DNA of 64,000 nt from Ideonella benzenivorans (GTDB lineage: Bacteria; Pseudomonadota; Gammaproteobacteria; Burkholderiales; Burkholderiaceae_C), in contig NZ_JAGWCB010000006.1 in the NCBI RefSeq assembly GCF_020387415.1, positions 248,001-312,000 of the forward strand, read 5' to 3'. The translations under genes and the position numbers were made by a program. The notes under the pieces were generated by a model. That model was not told the origin of the DNA. It searched no databases and saw only the letters and a list, made by a program, of their open reading frames with translations. Shown here piece after piece: positions 32,209-41,125 of this stretch. Numbering within the stretch: the stretch's first letter is position 1; each line of letters starts with the position of its first letter.

Positions 32209-32835
32209 ATGGCGGGCCTCAATCCGCAGTCCCGTCTGCTGTCGCTGGCCGGCCCGGCCGGCGCGTTGGAGGTGGTGGTGGACGTGCCGCCGGAAACCGC
32301 GGCGCGCGGTGTGGCGGTCATCTGCCACCCGCATCCGCTGCACGGCGGCACGATGGACAACAAGGTGGTGCAGACCCTGGCCCGCGCCTTTCTGCAGCTG
32401 GGCTACCGGGTGGTGCGCTTCAACTTCCGCGGCGTGGGCGCCTCCGCCGGCCAGTACGACGAGGGCCGGGGCGAGGTGGACGATGCGCTGGCGGTGATCG
32501 CCGCCGAGCGGGACCCGGCGCTGCCGCTGGCCCTGGCCGGCTTCTCCTTTGGCGCCTACGTGGCCGCTGCCGCCGCGGCCCGTTTGCCGGCGGCGCAGGC
32601 CGCCGAGCGCCTGGTGCTGGTGGGCACCGCGACCTCGCGCTTTCCGGTGCCGACCGTGCCGGCCGACACCCTCGTCATCCATGGCGAGTCCGACGACGTT
32701 GTGCCCTTGCAGGCCACGCTGGACTGGGCCCGCCCGCAGGCCCTGCCGGTGGTGGTCGTGCCCGGCGTAGGGCACTTTTTCCACGGACAGCTGTCTGTCC
32801 TCAAGTCCCTGGTGGTCGGAGCCTGGCGCCGCTGA
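32209..32835 (+). CDS. Alpha/beta hydrolase of the COG2945 type
   Basis: Protein of 208 aa. ICHPHPLHGGTMDNKVV near 35 is the hallmark of this small hydrolase family, the nucleophile elbow is GFSFGAY near 108, and the final catalytic His is in GVGHFFHG near 186. VIHGESDDVV carries the Asp. Substrate unknown. It starts 3 nt after the ferredoxin stop and is probably translated from the same mRNA. Confidence 0.85.
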   Translation: MAGLNPQSRLLSLAGPAGALEVVVDVPPETAARGVAVICHPHPLHGGTMDNKVVQTLARAFLQLGYRVVRFNFRGVGASAGQYDEGRGEVDDALAVIAAERDPALPLALAGFSFGAYVAAAAAARLPAAQAAERLVLVGTATSRFPVPTVPADTLVIHGESDDVVPLQATLDWARPQALPVVVVPGVGHFFHGQLSVLKSLVVGAWRR

Positions 32836-32889
32836 GGCGCCGCCCGGCGAACGGCAGGGCGCATTTCTTCCTCTTGTGACCGGAACCCC

Positions 32890-34053
32890 ATGACCTCTTT
32901 CCGCTTTTCCCTGCTGGGCGCCACGCTGGCGCTGGGCACCGTGCTGCCCGCCGCCGCGCAACTGCCGGCCGCGCCTGAAATCGCCGCCCGTGGCTACCTG
33001 CTGGTCGACATGACGACCAACCAGGTCCTGGCCGAGCGCAATGCCGACACCCGCTTCGAGCCGGCCTCGCTGACCAAGCTGATGACCGCCTACGAGGTGT
33101 TCCAGGCGCTGCGCGACAAGAAGCTGTCGCTGGACCAGCATCTGCCGGTGTCGCAACGGGCCTGGGCCGAACGCAAGGGCGGCGGCTCGCTGATGTTCAT
33201 CGACACCACGATGCAGCCCTCCGTCGATGAGCTGCTCAAGGGCATGATCGTGGTGTCGGGCAACGACGCCTCCGTCGCCCTGGCCGAAGGCGCTGCCGGC
33301 AGCGTGGAGGGCTTTGTCGGCCTGATGAACCGCCAGGCCCAGGCCTGGGGGCTGAAGAACACGGCCTTCAAGAACGTCACCGGTCTGACCGAGGCGGGGC
33401 ACTACTCCAGCGCGCGTGACCTCTCGGTGATCGCCCAGCACATCATCCGCGACTTCCCGGATCGCTACCCGTACTACGCCATCAAGGAGTACACCTTCAA
33501 CAAGATCCGGCAGGACAACCGCAACCTGCTGCTGCGCCGCGATCCGGCGGTGGACGGCATGAAGACCGGTTACACCGATGGCGCGGGCTACTGCCTGGTG
33601 GCCTCGGCCCAGCGCGACCTGCCCAACGGCAAGCGCCGCCTGCTGTCGGTGGTTCTGGGGGCGGATTCCAAGGACGGCCGGGCCAACGAGAGCCAGAAGC
33701 TGTTGAACTGGGGCTTCACCCAGTTCGACGCGGTGCGCCTGTTCGACAGCAGCAAGCCGGTCGCCACCGTGAAGGTCTGGAAGGGCGCGAAGCACGAGGT
33801 CCAGCTGGTCGGCCCGAATGGGGCGGTCTATGTCTCGGTGCCCAAGGGCGAGGGCGACAAGCTCAAGACCAGCGTCGAGCGCACCGACCCGCTGGTGGCC
33901 CCGCTGACCAAGGGCCAGCGCGTGGGCACGCTGAAGGTGACCGACGCGGCCGGCGCCACCGTTGCCACCGTGCCGCTGGTGGTGGCCGAGGACGTGCCGC
34001 TGGCCGGCATCTTCGGCCGCGCCTGGGATGCCATCCGGCTCTGGATCAAGTAA
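32890..34053 (+). CDS. dacC: D-alanyl-D-alanine carboxypeptidase (PBP5/6 type)
   Basis: Penicillin-binding protein of 387 aa that trims the terminal D-Ala of peptidoglycan pentapeptides in the periplasm. A signal peptide is cut near 22 (LPAAAA). The active-site set is complete: Ser60-x-x-Lys63 in ASLTKLMT, SGN at 123-125, and KTG at 225-227. The C-terminal beta domain ends with an amphipathic tail (FGRAWDAIRLWIK) that anchors such proteins to the membrane. It starts the dacC-dat-ybeD-lipB-lipA order common in betaproteobacteria. Confidence 0.94.
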   Translation: MTSFRFSLLGATLALGTVLPAAAQLPAAPEIAARGYLLVDMTTNQVLAERNADTRFEPASLTKLMTAYEVFQALRDKKLSLDQHLPVSQRAWAERKGGGSLMFIDTTMQPSVDELLKGMIVVSGNDASVALAEGAAGSVEGFVGLMNRQAQAWGLKNTAFKNVTGLTEAGHYSSARDLSVIAQHIIRDFPDRYPYYAIKEYTFNKIRQDNRNLLLRRDPAVDGMKTGYTDGAGYCLVASAQRDLPNGKRRLLSVVLGADSKDGRANESQKLLNWGFTQFDAVRLFDSSKPVATVKVWKGAKHEVQLVGPNGAVYVSVPKGEGDKLKTSVERTDPLVAPLTKGQRVGTLKVTDAAGATVATVPLVVAEDVPLAGIFGRAWDAIRLWIK

Positions 34054-34057
34054 TCTC

Positions 34058-34079
34058 GGGCCCTCGGTCAGGAGGGCCC
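34058..34079 (+). promoter_or_regulatory. Hairpin that contains the dat ribosome-binding site
   Basis: GGGCCCTC (34058-34065) pairs perfectly with GAGGGCCC (34072-34079) around a 6-nt loop. The second arm includes the AGGAGGG ribosome site of dat, whose ATG is at 34081. There is no T tract, so it is not a terminator. The stem begins only 4 nt after the dacC stop codon, so ribosomes ending on dacC could open it. Confidence 0.6.
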
Positions 34080-34080
34080 C

Positions 34081-34974
34081 ATGAACGCACCGCTGCCGGA
34101 CTTCGTCTGCGATCTCAACGGTGAACTGCTGCCCCTGTCCCAGGCCCGCGTGTCGGTGCTGGACCGGGGCTTTTTGTTGGGCGATGGCGTCTACGAGGTG
34201 CTGCCGGTCTACGACCGGCGCCTGTTTCGTCTGAGCGACCACCTGGCCCGGCTGGCCCGCAACCAGGCGCGGGTGCGCATCCCGTCGCCGCTGGATGCCG
34301 CCGGCTGGGAGGCCCGCGTGCGCCGCCTGGTGGCGGCCCAGCCCTTCGAGGACCAGCTGATCTACCTGCAGGTCACCCGCGGCGTGGCGCTGCGCGAGCA
34401 TGCGATGACGCCCGGCCTGACGCCGACGGTGTTCCTGATGAGCACGCCGATGCGGCCGGTGCCGGCCGAGCAGCGGCATCAGGGCGTGGCCTGCGTCACC
34501 GCGCCGGACCTGCGCTGGTCGCACGGCGACATCAAGAGCATCTCCCAGCTGGGCAATGTGATGGCCCGCCAGCTGTCCGCCGACGCAGGCGCCGCCGAGA
34601 CCCTGCTGCTGCGCGAGGGCGAGCCCGGCGGGCCGTGGCTGACCGAAGGGGCCAGCAGCAACGTCTGGATCGTGCAGGACGGCGCCCTGCTGGGGCCGCC
34701 GATGAGCGAGCACCTGCTGCCTGGCATCCGCGTCGGGCTGCTGCAGGCGCTGTGCGAGGAGACCGGCATCGGCTACAACCTGCGGCCGATCAGCGAGGCC
34801 GAGCTGCGGGTCGCCGACGAGGTGCTGCTCAGCTCCACCGCCCGCGAGGTGCTGGCCGTGACCCGGCTGGACGGCGAGCTCGTGGGGCATGGCGCCTTGC
34901 GCGGCAAGCCCGGGCCCGTCTATGGCCACCTGTACGAGGCCTACCAGCGGGCCAAGGCCGAGCAGGCGGCCTGA
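34081..34974 (+). CDS. dat: D-amino acid aminotransferase, class IV
   Basis: Pyridoxal-phosphate enzyme of 297 aa of the branched-chain/D-amino-acid transaminase fold. LDRGFLLGDGVYEVL near 25 and the lysine stretch GDIKSISQLGNV near 145 (Schiff-base Lys) are typical, with EGASSNVW near 185. It interconverts D-alanine and D-glutamate, which fits the neighbouring D-Ala carboxypeptidase. 4-Amino-4-deoxychorismate lyase is a related alternative, but length and motifs favour Dat. Its ribosome site is held in a hairpin. Confidence 0.88.
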   Translation: MNAPLPDFVCDLNGELLPLSQARVSVLDRGFLLGDGVYEVLPVYDRRLFRLSDHLARLARNQARVRIPSPLDAAGWEARVRRLVAAQPFEDQLIYLQVTRGVALREHAMTPGLTPTVFLMSTPMRPVPAEQRHQGVACVTAPDLRWSHGDIKSISQLGNVMARQLSADAGAAETLLLREGEPGGPWLTEGASSNVWIVQDGALLGPPMSEHLLPGIRVGLLQALCEETGIGYNLRPISEAELRVADEVLLSSTAREVLAVTRLDGELVGHGALRGKPGPVYGHLYEAYQRAKAEQAA

Positions 34975-35031
34975 CCCTTTCCGGTGGGCGGGGTCTTGCA
35001 ATTTCCGTCCACCGTCCCCACTTCAGGCGCC

Positions 35032-35313
35032 ATGATGAACCGACCCATCCCCCCCGAAGAATCGCTGATCGAATACCCGAGCGCCTTTCCCATCAAGGTG
35101 ATGGGCGCGCATGTCGAGGGTTTCGAGACCGCCATCGTCGAGGTGGCGATGCAGTTCGATCCGGGTTTCGACCCGGGCTGCGTCGAGCGGCGCCCCAGCA
35201 AGGGCGGCAACTACCTGGGCCTGACGATCACCGTCACCGCCACCAGCCGCGACCAGCTCGATGAGCTCTACCGCACCCTGACCTCGCACCCGCTGGTCAA
35301 GGTCGTGCTCTGA
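35032..35313 (+). CDS. ybeD: YbeD/DUF493 family protein
   Basis: Small cytoplasmic protein of 93 aa with the DUF493 ferredoxin-like fold: ESLIEYPSAFPIKVMG at the N-terminus and TSHPLVKVVL at the C-terminus are typical. Function unknown; it is routinely found between dacC/dat and lipB. Two ATGs (35032 and 35035) are adjacent; the first is given. No clear Shine-Dalgarno sequence. Confidence 0.88.
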   Translation: MMNRPIPPEESLIEYPSAFPIKVMGAHVEGFETAIVEVAMQFDPGFDPGCVERRPSKGGNYLGLTITVTATSRDQLDELYRTLTSHPLVKVVL

Positions 35314-35325
35314 GCCCGGCGGGCC

Positions 35326-35976
35326 TCAGGGCGTCGCCTCGTCGTCGGCCAGTTCCCGCAGCTTGAAGGGCGCGGCCTCGTCGCCGGCCTGCGCGGCGGC
35401 CGCGTACCAGTAGCGGGCCAGCCGGCGGTCGGCCGACAGGCCTTCGCCCTTCTCGTACATCGAGGCCAGGATGTACATCGCCCCCACGTCGCCGGCCAGC
35501 GCGGCCTGGCGGTACCAGTGCGCGGCCTGGGGCAGGTCCTGTGCCGTGCCACGCCCCAGGAAGCAGGCGGTGCCCATCTCCAGCGCGGCCTGCGGGCTGC
35601 CGGCCTCGGCCGCGCGGCGGTACCAGGCCACGGCCTGCGGCAGGTCCTTCCAGCCCAGTCGGCCGCTCTCGTAGAGTTCGCCCAGGGCCAGTTGCGAGGT
35701 GACAAAGCCGGCTTCGGCGGCCTGCAGCAGCCAGTGCAGCGCCGTCGCCACGCTGGGGGCGCGGGCCTCGCCACGCAGGTGCATGGCCGCCAGATCATGC
35801 TGGGCCACCGGCTCGCCCTGCGCGGCCAGGGTCTGGAACGCGGCTTCGGCCTGGGGCCAGCGGCCCTGGGCATAGGCCGCCAGCGCCTCGGGCAGTGCGG
35901 GCGCGGCCTGGGCCGCCGCCATGGCCCCGGCCAGCGCCAGGGCGGTCCAGCAACGCAAACCAATGGCAATGGGCAT
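35326..35976 (-). CDS. Secreted Sel1-repeat (SLR) protein
   Basis: Protein of 216 aa with a signal peptide (cut near 24, AAAQAA) and about four Sel1-like repeats: copies such as [53 protein letters not shown] and [18 protein letters not shown]. These alpha/alpha repeats bind partner proteins; the role is unknown. GGAG lies about 16 nt before the ATG at 35976. It breaks the usual ybeD-lipB adjacency and runs against it. A run of ten C (on its strand) lies 18 bp upstream. Confidence 0.87.
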   Translation of the reverse strand: MPIAIGLRCWTALALAGAMAAAQAAPALPEALAAYAQGRWPQAEAAFQTLAAQGEPVAQHDLAAMHLRGEARAPSVATALHWLLQAAEAGFVTSQLALGELYESGRLGWKDLPQAVAWYRRAAEAGSPQAALEMGTACFLGRGTAQDLPQAAHWYRQAALAGDVGAMYILASMYEKGEGLSADRRLARYWYAAAAQAGDEAAPFKLRELADDEATP

Positions 35977-35994
35977 GGCGGTCGGGCTCCAGGC

Positions 35995-36004
35995 GGGGGG
36001 GGGG
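35995..36004. repeat. Homopolymer run of ten G
   Basis: Ten G in a row (ten C on the minus strand), followed by C and four more G. It lies 18 bp upstream of the Sel1-protein start and 61 bp upstream of lipB. Such tracts slip in replication and could vary promoter or leader spacing. It is also a place where sequencing error is likely. Confidence 0.8.
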
Positions 36005-36065
36005 CGGGGTTCCGACGATAAACCCGCTCCGGCAAGCCCTTGGCGGGTCGGGGACAATCGAGGTC

Positions 36066-36785
36066 ATGAACAGCAGCATCGTGCCCGCCGCCCCCGAGGT
36101 GTCCCCGGGGCCGCGTGTGCGCACCTGGGGCCGCGTGCCCTACGCCGAGACCTTTGCCGCGATGCAGGCCTTCACGGCCGCGCGCGGCCCGGACACCCCT
36201 GACGAGTTCTGGTGGGTCGAGCATCCGCCGGTCTTCACCCAGGGCATCGCCGGCAAGCCCGAGCATGTGCTGGCCGCCGGCGACATTCCGGTGGTGCAGA
36301 GCAACCGGGGCGGGCAGGTCACCTACCACGGCCCGGGCCAGGTGGTGGTCTACCCGCTGGTGGACCTGCGCCGGCTGGGCATCTACGTCAAGGAATACGT
36401 CTTCCGCCTGGAGGCCGCGGTGATCCAGACGCTGGAGCGCTTCGGCGTGATCGGCTTCCGGGTCGAGGGCGCGCCGGGCATCTATGTGAACCTGGCGGAT
36501 CCCTTGCACGCCGGCCTGCCGGCCGGGCCCCGGCAGGACCCGTTTGCCGGTCTGGCCAAGATCTCTGCGCTGGGCATCAAGATCAGCAACCACTGCACCT
36601 ACCACGGGGTCTCGCTCAACGTGGCGATGGACCTGGCGCCGTTCCACCAGATCAACCCCTGCGGTTATGCCGGTCTGGCCACGGTGGACCTCGCTACACT
36701 GGGCGTCCACGTCACGCCCGAGGCCGTGGCGGCCGTGCTGATCGAGCGCCTGGCCGCCCACCTGAGCCCACCTGCGGCGGCCTGA
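36066..36785 (+). CDS. lipB: Octanoyl-[ACP]:protein N-octanoyltransferase LipB
   Basis: Enzyme of 239 aa that moves octanoate from acyl carrier protein to lipoyl domains. [13 protein letters not shown] near 79 is the family signature. The catalytic pair is Lys165 (GLAKISALG) and Cys177 (HCTYHG). GACAAT lies 7 nt before the ATG. It precedes lipA, which adds the sulfurs. A hairpin with a T run lies over its stop codon. Confidence 0.95.
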   Translation: MNSSIVPAAPEVSPGPRVRTWGRVPYAETFAAMQAFTAARGPDTPDEFWWVEHPPVFTQGIAGKPEHVLAAGDIPVVQSNRGGQVTYHGPGQVVVYPLVDLRRLGIYVKEYVFRLEAAVIQTLERFGVIGFRVEGAPGIYVNLADPLHAGLPAGPRQDPFAGLAKISALGIKISNHCTYHGVSLNVAMDLAPFHQINPCGYAGLATVDLATLGVHVTPEAVAAVLIERLAAHLSPPAAA

Positions 36786-36801
36786 GCCGCCCCGGTTTTT
36801 T
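36776..36801 (+). terminator. Weak terminator-like hairpin at the lipB stop
   Basis: GGCGGC (36776-36781) and GCCGCC (36786-36791) enclose CTGA, which contains the lipB stop codon; after CCGG comes six T (36796-36801). The 4-nt gap before the T run makes it less than ideal. It may lower transcription into lipA. Confidence 0.45.
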
Positions 36802-36854
36802 CGCTTCTTCCCGCATCTCACGCAACGCCGCCCCGGCGGCAAGGCACTGACGAC

Positions 36855-37841
36855 ATGGCCACCGAGAACACCACGCACGAACACAAGACCGGCGCCGCCT
36901 ACGATGCTTCGGCCAAGCAGAAGGCCGAGGCCAAGACCGCCCGCATCCCGATCAAGATCGTGCCGGCCGAGACGCTGAAGAAGCCCGACTGGATCCGCGT
37001 GAAGGCCGGCAGCCCCACGACCCGCTTCTACGAGATCAAGCAGATCCTGCGTGAGCACAAGCTGCACACCGTCTGCGAGGAAGCCTCCTGCCCCAACATC
37101 GGCGAGTGCTTCGGCCACGGCACGGCCACCTTCATGATCATGGGTGACAAGTGCACCCGCCGCTGCCCCTTCTGCGACGTGGGCCATGGCCGGCCCGATC
37201 CGCTGGACACCGAGGAACCGGCCCATCTGGCCCAGACCATCGCGGCGATGAAGCTCAAGTACGTGGTCATCACCAGCGTGGACCGCGACGACCTGCGCGA
37301 CGGCGGCGCCGGCCACTACGTCGAGTGCATCCGCCAGGTGCGCGAACAGTCGCCGCAGACCCGGATCGAGGTGCTGGTGCCGGACTTCCGCGGCCGCCTG
37401 GACAAGGCGCTGGACATCCTGAAGGGCAACCCGCCGGATGTGATGAACCACAACCTGGAGACGGTGCCGCGCCTCTACAAGGAAGCGCGCCCCGGTGCCG
37501 ACTACCAGTTCAGCCTGACCCTGCTGCAGCGCTTCAAGCAAGAGGTGCCGGGCGTGCCGACCAAGAGCGGCCTGATGGTGGGCCTGGGCGAGACCGACGA
37601 GGAGATCCTCGAGGTCATGCGCGACATGCGCGCCCACGGCATCGACATGCTGACCATCGGCCAGTACCTGGCCCCCTCGGGCCACCACCTGCCGGTGCGC
37701 CGCTACGTGCACCCGGACACCTTCAAGATGTTCGAGACCGAGGCCTACAAGATGGGCTTCACCCACGCGGCCGTCGGTGCGCTGGTGCGCTCGAGCTACC
37801 ACGCCGACCAGCAGGCCGCGCAGGCCGGGGTGGGGGCCTGA
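36855..37841 (+). CDS. lipA: Lipoyl synthase LipA
   Basis: Radical-SAM enzyme of 328 aa that inserts two sulfurs into octanoyl-lysine. Two [4Fe-4S] sites are seen: the auxiliary cluster cysteines 74, 79 and 85 (CEEASC and GEC) and the radical-SAM CxxxCxxC at 100, 104 and 107 (CTRRCPFC). The N-terminal 35 residues are a polar extension. It acts after LipB. It ends 8 bp from the convergent LysR gene. Confidence 0.97.
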   Translation: MATENTTHEHKTGAAYDASAKQKAEAKTARIPIKIVPAETLKKPDWIRVKAGSPTTRFYEIKQILREHKLHTVCEEASCPNIGECFGHGTATFMIMGDKCTRRCPFCDVGHGRPDPLDTEEPAHLAQTIAAMKLKYVVITSVDRDDLRDGGAGHYVECIRQVREQSPQTRIEVLVPDFRGRLDKALDILKGNPPDVMNHNLETVPRLYKEARPGADYQFSLTLLQRFKQEVPGVPTKSGLMVGLGETDEEILEVMRDMRAHGIDMLTIGQYLAPSGHHLPVRRYVHPDTFKMFETEAYKMGFTHAAVGALVRSSYHADQQAAQAGVGA

Positions 37842-37849
37842 ACCCCCGC

Positions 37850-38752
37850 TCAGGCTGCGGGATCGGGCCAGCCCAGGCTCTCCTGGACCAGTTGGACGAA
37901 GGCGTCGGCCATCGGCTGCGCGGTGTCCTTGCGCCAGGCCAGCAGCAGCGGAACGGCTTGTGAGGGCACGCTGAGTCTGCGCGTCACCACGTTGCGGAAG
38001 GTCAGTTGCTCGGCGTACTCGGGCAGCAGCGTCACGCCGCCACCCATGCTGATCAGGCTGAGCAGGGTCAGCACGTTGTGCACCTCCTGGAACACCGGCA
38101 GCGCCAGTTGACGTTGCCGGAGCCAGGCCTGGATCGCGTCGTCCAGCGCGTGGCCGGCCTGATCGGGGTTGATGCGCAGGAAGGGCACGCCCTGCAGAGC
38201 CTGTGGAGGGATGTCCGGCCGCGCGGCCAGGGGATGGTCGGCTGGCAGCACCAGCACCAAGCCTTCGTTCATCACGACCGTGCTGGCCAGCTGGGGATGG
38301 TCCAGCGGGGGGCGCAGAAAGCCCACGTCGATGCGCTTGGCAAGCAGCGCCTCGGTCTGTTCCGCGGTGGTGAGGCTGTGAAAGCTCAGCTCCACCTCGG
38401 GGAACTGGGCGCGCAGCATCGGCAGCACGCGCGGAAAGATGCGGACCTCGGCCGCCGGCACAAAGCCCACCCGCAGCGTGCTGCCCTGGCGGTGGGCGGC
38501 CTGGCGCGCCAGCTCGACCGCGCGCGTGGCCTGCGCCAGCACCAACCGGGTCTCGTTCAGGAACACGGCGCCCGCCGGGGTCAGGGCCACATGCCGCTTG
38601 CTGCGCTCGAACAGCGGGGTGCCGACCTCGGCCTCCAGGTCCCGGATCTGCTGGCTCAGCGAAGGCTGGGCTGTGTGCAGGCGGGCGGCGGCGCGGGTGA
38701 AGTTCAGTTCCTCGGCGACGGCGATGAAGTAATGGAGGTGCCTCAGTTCCAT
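37850..38752 (-). CDS. hcaR: LysR-type regulator, HcaR-like
   Basis: Protein of 300 aa with an N-terminal winged helix (MELRHLHYFIAVAEELNF, then TRAAARLHTAQPSLSQQI) and a periplasmic-binding-like effector domain (LRVGFVPAAEVRIFPRVLP). It closely resembles HcaR, the activator of the E. coli 3-phenylpropionate genes, in both halves. It is divergent from hcaE, and a perfect palindrome lies 3 bp beyond its start codon, suggesting autoregulation. Phenylpropionate or cinnamate as the ligand is inferred. Confidence 0.88.
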   Translation of the reverse strand: MELRHLHYFIAVAEELNFTRAAARLHTAQPSLSQQIRDLEAEVGTPLFERSKRHVALTPAGAVFLNETRLVLAQATRAVELARQAAHRQGSTLRVGFVPAAEVRIFPRVLPMLRAQFPEVELSFHSLTTAEQTEALLAKRIDVGFLRPPLDHPQLASTVVMNEGLVLVLPADHPLAARPDIPPQALQGVPFLRINPDQAGHALDDAIQAWLRQRQLALPVFQEVHNVLTLLSLISMGGGVTLLPEYAEQLTFRNVVTRRLSVPSQAVPLLLAWRKDTAQPMADAFVQLVQESLGWPDPAA

Positions 38753-38755
38753 CGG

Positions 38756-38774
38756 TAAGACGTCAGACGTCTTA
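38756..38774. promoter_or_regulatory. Candidate HcaR operator, perfect inverted repeat
   Basis: TAAGACGT-CAG-ACGTCTTA: perfect 8-base arms. Seen as AAGAC-N7-GTCTT it fits the LysR-type binding shape. It lies just outside the hcaR start and 19 bp upstream of the hcaE -35 candidate, right for an activator that also represses itself. Confidence 0.65.
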
Positions 38775-38793
38775 AAAGCGAGTTCATAAGTAT

Positions 38794-38822
38794 TTCACAA
38801 ACATCAAGCGCTCTTCTAATCT
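38794..38822 (+). promoter_or_regulatory. hcaE promoter candidate
   Basis: TTCACA (38794-38799), 17 nt, TAATCT (38817-38822). A transcript would start near 38829 and give a leader of about 47 nt with the strong AGAGGAG ribosome site before hcaE. Confidence 0.5.
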
Positions 38823-38875
38823 TGGCGCCACGGCACAGGGGTGTCGTGCTCAAAACACCATAAGAGGAGACGCAG

Positions 38876-40240
38876 ATGGACGATCGGCTTCAGGTCCGCA
38901 GCATGGTCGACGCCCGCCATGGGCGTGTGAAACCGCAGATCTACGCAGACCCGGAGATCTACCAGCTCGAGCTTGAACGTGTGTTCGCGCGCAGCTGGCT
39001 GTTCCTGGCCCACGAGAGCATGCTGCCCAAGGCCGGGGACTTCTTCACCACCTCCATGGGCGAGGACCCGGTGGTGGTGGTGCGCCAGAAGGACGGCAGT
39101 CTCCAGGCCTACCTCAACCAGTGCCGCCACCGCGGCATGCGCCTGTGCCACGCCGATGGCGGCAACACCAAGGCCTTCACCTGCCCCTACCACGGCTGGG
39201 CCTATGGCCTGGACGGCGGCCTGACCTCGGTGCCGCTGGAAGAGCAGGCCTACCGCAATCAGCTCGACAAGTCGCGCTGGGGCCTGACCCGTGTGCCACG
39301 CCTGGCCACCTACAAGGGCCTGGTGTTCGGCAACTGGGATGAGAGCGCGCCCTCGCTCGAGGCGTACATGGGCGACATGGCCTGGTACCTCGACGGCTTC
39401 CTGGACCGCCGCGCCGGCGGCACCGAGGTGCTGGGCGGCATCCACAAGTGGGTCATCGACTGCAACTGGAAGTTCGCCGCGGAGCAGTTCTGCAGCGACC
39501 AGTACCACGCGCCCTACACCCACGCCTCGGCGGTGCAGGTGCTGCAGGCCAGCCCCGCCAACAAGAGCGACGGCAAGCCGCTGGGCGAAGGGCAGACCGC
39601 GCGGCCGGTGTGGGCCGATGCGCTGGGCGGCGTGCAGTTCGGCGGCCAGGGCCACGGCAGCGCCTTCTTCTTCACCGAGAAGCCGGACGCCAACGTCTGG
39701 GTGGACGGGGCCGTCTCGGCCTACTTCCGCGACACCTATCCGGAGGCCGAAGCCCGCCTGGGCAAGGTCCGCGCGCTGCGCCTGGCCGGCCACAACACGC
39801 TCTTCCCGACGCTCTCCTGGCTCAATGGGACTCAGACCTTGCGCGTCTGGCACCCGCGGGGGCCGAACAAGATCGAGGTGTGGGCGTTCTGCCTCTGCGA
39901 CCGAGAGGCACCGGCCGAAGTCAAGGATGCGCTGATCAAGAGCCACGCCCGGGCTTTTGGCCCGGCCGGCTTCCTGGAACAGGACGATTCGGAGAACTGG
40001 GTCGAGGTGCAGAAGGTGCTGCAGGGCCACAAGGCCCGTCAGACCGAGTTCTGCATGGAGATGGGCCTGGGCCACGAGGCGCGCCGCGCCGATGGCATTC
40101 CCGGCGTCACCAACTACACCTTTGCCGAAACCGCGGCGCGCGGCTTCTACCAGCACTGGGCCAACATGATGTCCGCCGAAAACTGGGACGAGATCCAGGC
40201 CCTGAACGCCAGCTACGAGAAGGAGCTTGTCCATGAGTGA
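38876..40240 (+). CDS. hcaE: 3-phenylpropionate/cinnamate dioxygenase, large (alpha) subunit
   Basis: Ring-hydroxylating oxygenase alpha subunit of 454 aa. The Rieske cluster ligands are Cys83 and His85 (CRHRG) and Cys103 and His106 (CPYHGW). The mononuclear iron His pair is His211 and His216 (QYHAPYTH), with the Asp in QDDSENW near 372. Similarity to E. coli HcaE is high throughout ([23 protein letters not shown]). With HcaF, HcaC and HcaD it makes the cis-dihydrodiol of 3-phenylpropionate or cinnamate. AGAGGAG lies 6 nt before the ATG. First gene of the operon. Confidence 0.95.
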   Translation: MDDRLQVRSMVDARHGRVKPQIYADPEIYQLELERVFARSWLFLAHESMLPKAGDFFTTSMGEDPVVVVRQKDGSLQAYLNQCRHRGMRLCHADGGNTKAFTCPYHGWAYGLDGGLTSVPLEEQAYRNQLDKSRWGLTRVPRLATYKGLVFGNWDESAPSLEAYMGDMAWYLDGFLDRRAGGTEVLGGIHKWVIDCNWKFAAEQFCSDQYHAPYTHASAVQVLQASPANKSDGKPLGEGQTARPVWADALGGVQFGGQGHGSAFFFTEKPDANVWVDGAVSAYFRDTYPEAEARLGKVRALRLAGHNTLFPTLSWLNGTQTLRVWHPRGPNKIEVWAFCLCDREAPAEVKDALIKSHARAFGPAGFLEQDDSENWVEVQKVLQGHKARQTEFCMEMGLGHEARRADGIPGVTNYTFAETAARGFYQHWANMMSAENWDEIQALNASYEKELVHE

Positions 40241-40799
40241 ACCGGCGACCCTGATCGAAGCCCTGCGCCCCACCGTGCAGCCGGCGGTGTTGGTCCCGCA
40301 GGCGGTGCACTACGCGGTGGAGCAGTTCCTCTACCTGGAAGCGGCCCTGCTGGACGAATGGCGCTTTCGCGAATGGCTGGCGCTGATGGCCGACGACATC
40401 CATTACGTGCTGACGACCAACACCCAGGCCCAGACCCGGGACCGGCGCCGCGGCGTGGCCCCGCCGCTGACCTACATCTTCAACGAGGACAAGTTCCAGC
40501 TGGAGCGCCGGGTGGCGCGCCTGGAGACCGGCATGGCCTGGGCCGAGGAGCCGCCCTCGCGGACCCGTCACTTCGTCTCCAACCTGCGCGTGCTCTCGGA
40601 CGATGGCCGCAGCGTCGAGACCAGCTGCAACTACCTGATCCACCGCGCCTCGAAGGCCCACGACATCTACACCTTTGTCGGGACCCGCCGCGACGTGCTG
40701 CGCCGCACCGACACCGGCCCCGGCTGGGAAGTTGCCAGCCGCGAGCTGGCGCTGGACGAGTTCGTGCTGCAAGCCCCCAACCTCAGCATCCTGTTCTGA
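40233..40799 (+). CDS. hcaF: 3-phenylpropionate/cinnamate dioxygenase, small (beta) subunit
   Basis: Beta subunit of 188 aa with the cone-shaped NTF2-like fold of ring-hydroxylating oxygenases: [19 protein letters not shown] near 31 and NLRVLSDDG near 117 are typical. It has a structural role in the alpha3beta3 oxygenase. The ATG at 40233 overlaps the hcaE stop by 8 nt and follows an AAGGAG site inside hcaE. An in-frame TTG two codons earlier is less likely. Confidence 0.94.
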   Translation: MSEPATLIEALRPTVQPAVLVPQAVHYAVEQFLYLEAALLDEWRFREWLALMADDIHYVLTTNTQAQTRDRRRGVAPPLTYIFNEDKFQLERRVARLETGMAWAEEPPSRTRHFVSNLRVLSDDGRSVETSCNYLIHRASKAHDIYTFVGTRRDVLRRTDTGPGWEVASRELALDEFVLQAPNLSILF

Positions 40800-40801
40800 C
40801 C

Positions 40802-41125
40802 ATGGCCCGCATCCACGTTTGTTCTGTTTCCGAGCTGCCCGCCGGCGAAGGCCGCCGGGTGGACACCACGCCCGCCGTCGCGCTGTTCCATGTGGACGAT
40901 GCCTTCTACGCCGTGGCCGACCTGTGCACCCACGCCACCGCCTCGATCTCCGAGGGCTATCTGGAGGACGACTGCACCGTCGAGTGCCCGATCCACACCG
41001 CGCGCTTTTGCCTGAAGACCGGCGCCGCGCTGTGCCAGCCGGCGACCGAGCCGCTGCAGACCTTCCCGGTCAGCGTCGAGGGCGGCGAGATCTTTGTCGA
41101 CGTGCCGGAAGGCGGTGCGGCATGA
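40802..41125 (+). CDS. hcaC: Rieske ferredoxin of the phenylpropionate dioxygenase
   Basis: Protein of 107 aa with one Rieske [2Fe-2S] centre: CTHATA near 42 and CPIHTARF near 62 supply two Cys and two His. It passes electrons from HcaD to HcaE. It starts 2 nt after the hcaF stop, and its stop overlaps the hcaB start (ATGA). Confidence 0.94.
   Translation: MARIHVCSVSELPAGEGRRVDTTPAVALFHVDDAFYAVADLCTHATASISEGYLEDDCTVECPIHTARFCLKTGAALCQPATEPLQTFPVSVEGGEIFVDVPEGGAA

Noticed and set aside
31714-35001. 1095-codon minus-strand open frame opposite the vanZ to dat genes
   Set aside because: It crosses five well-supported plus-strand genes and has no domain or ribosome site.
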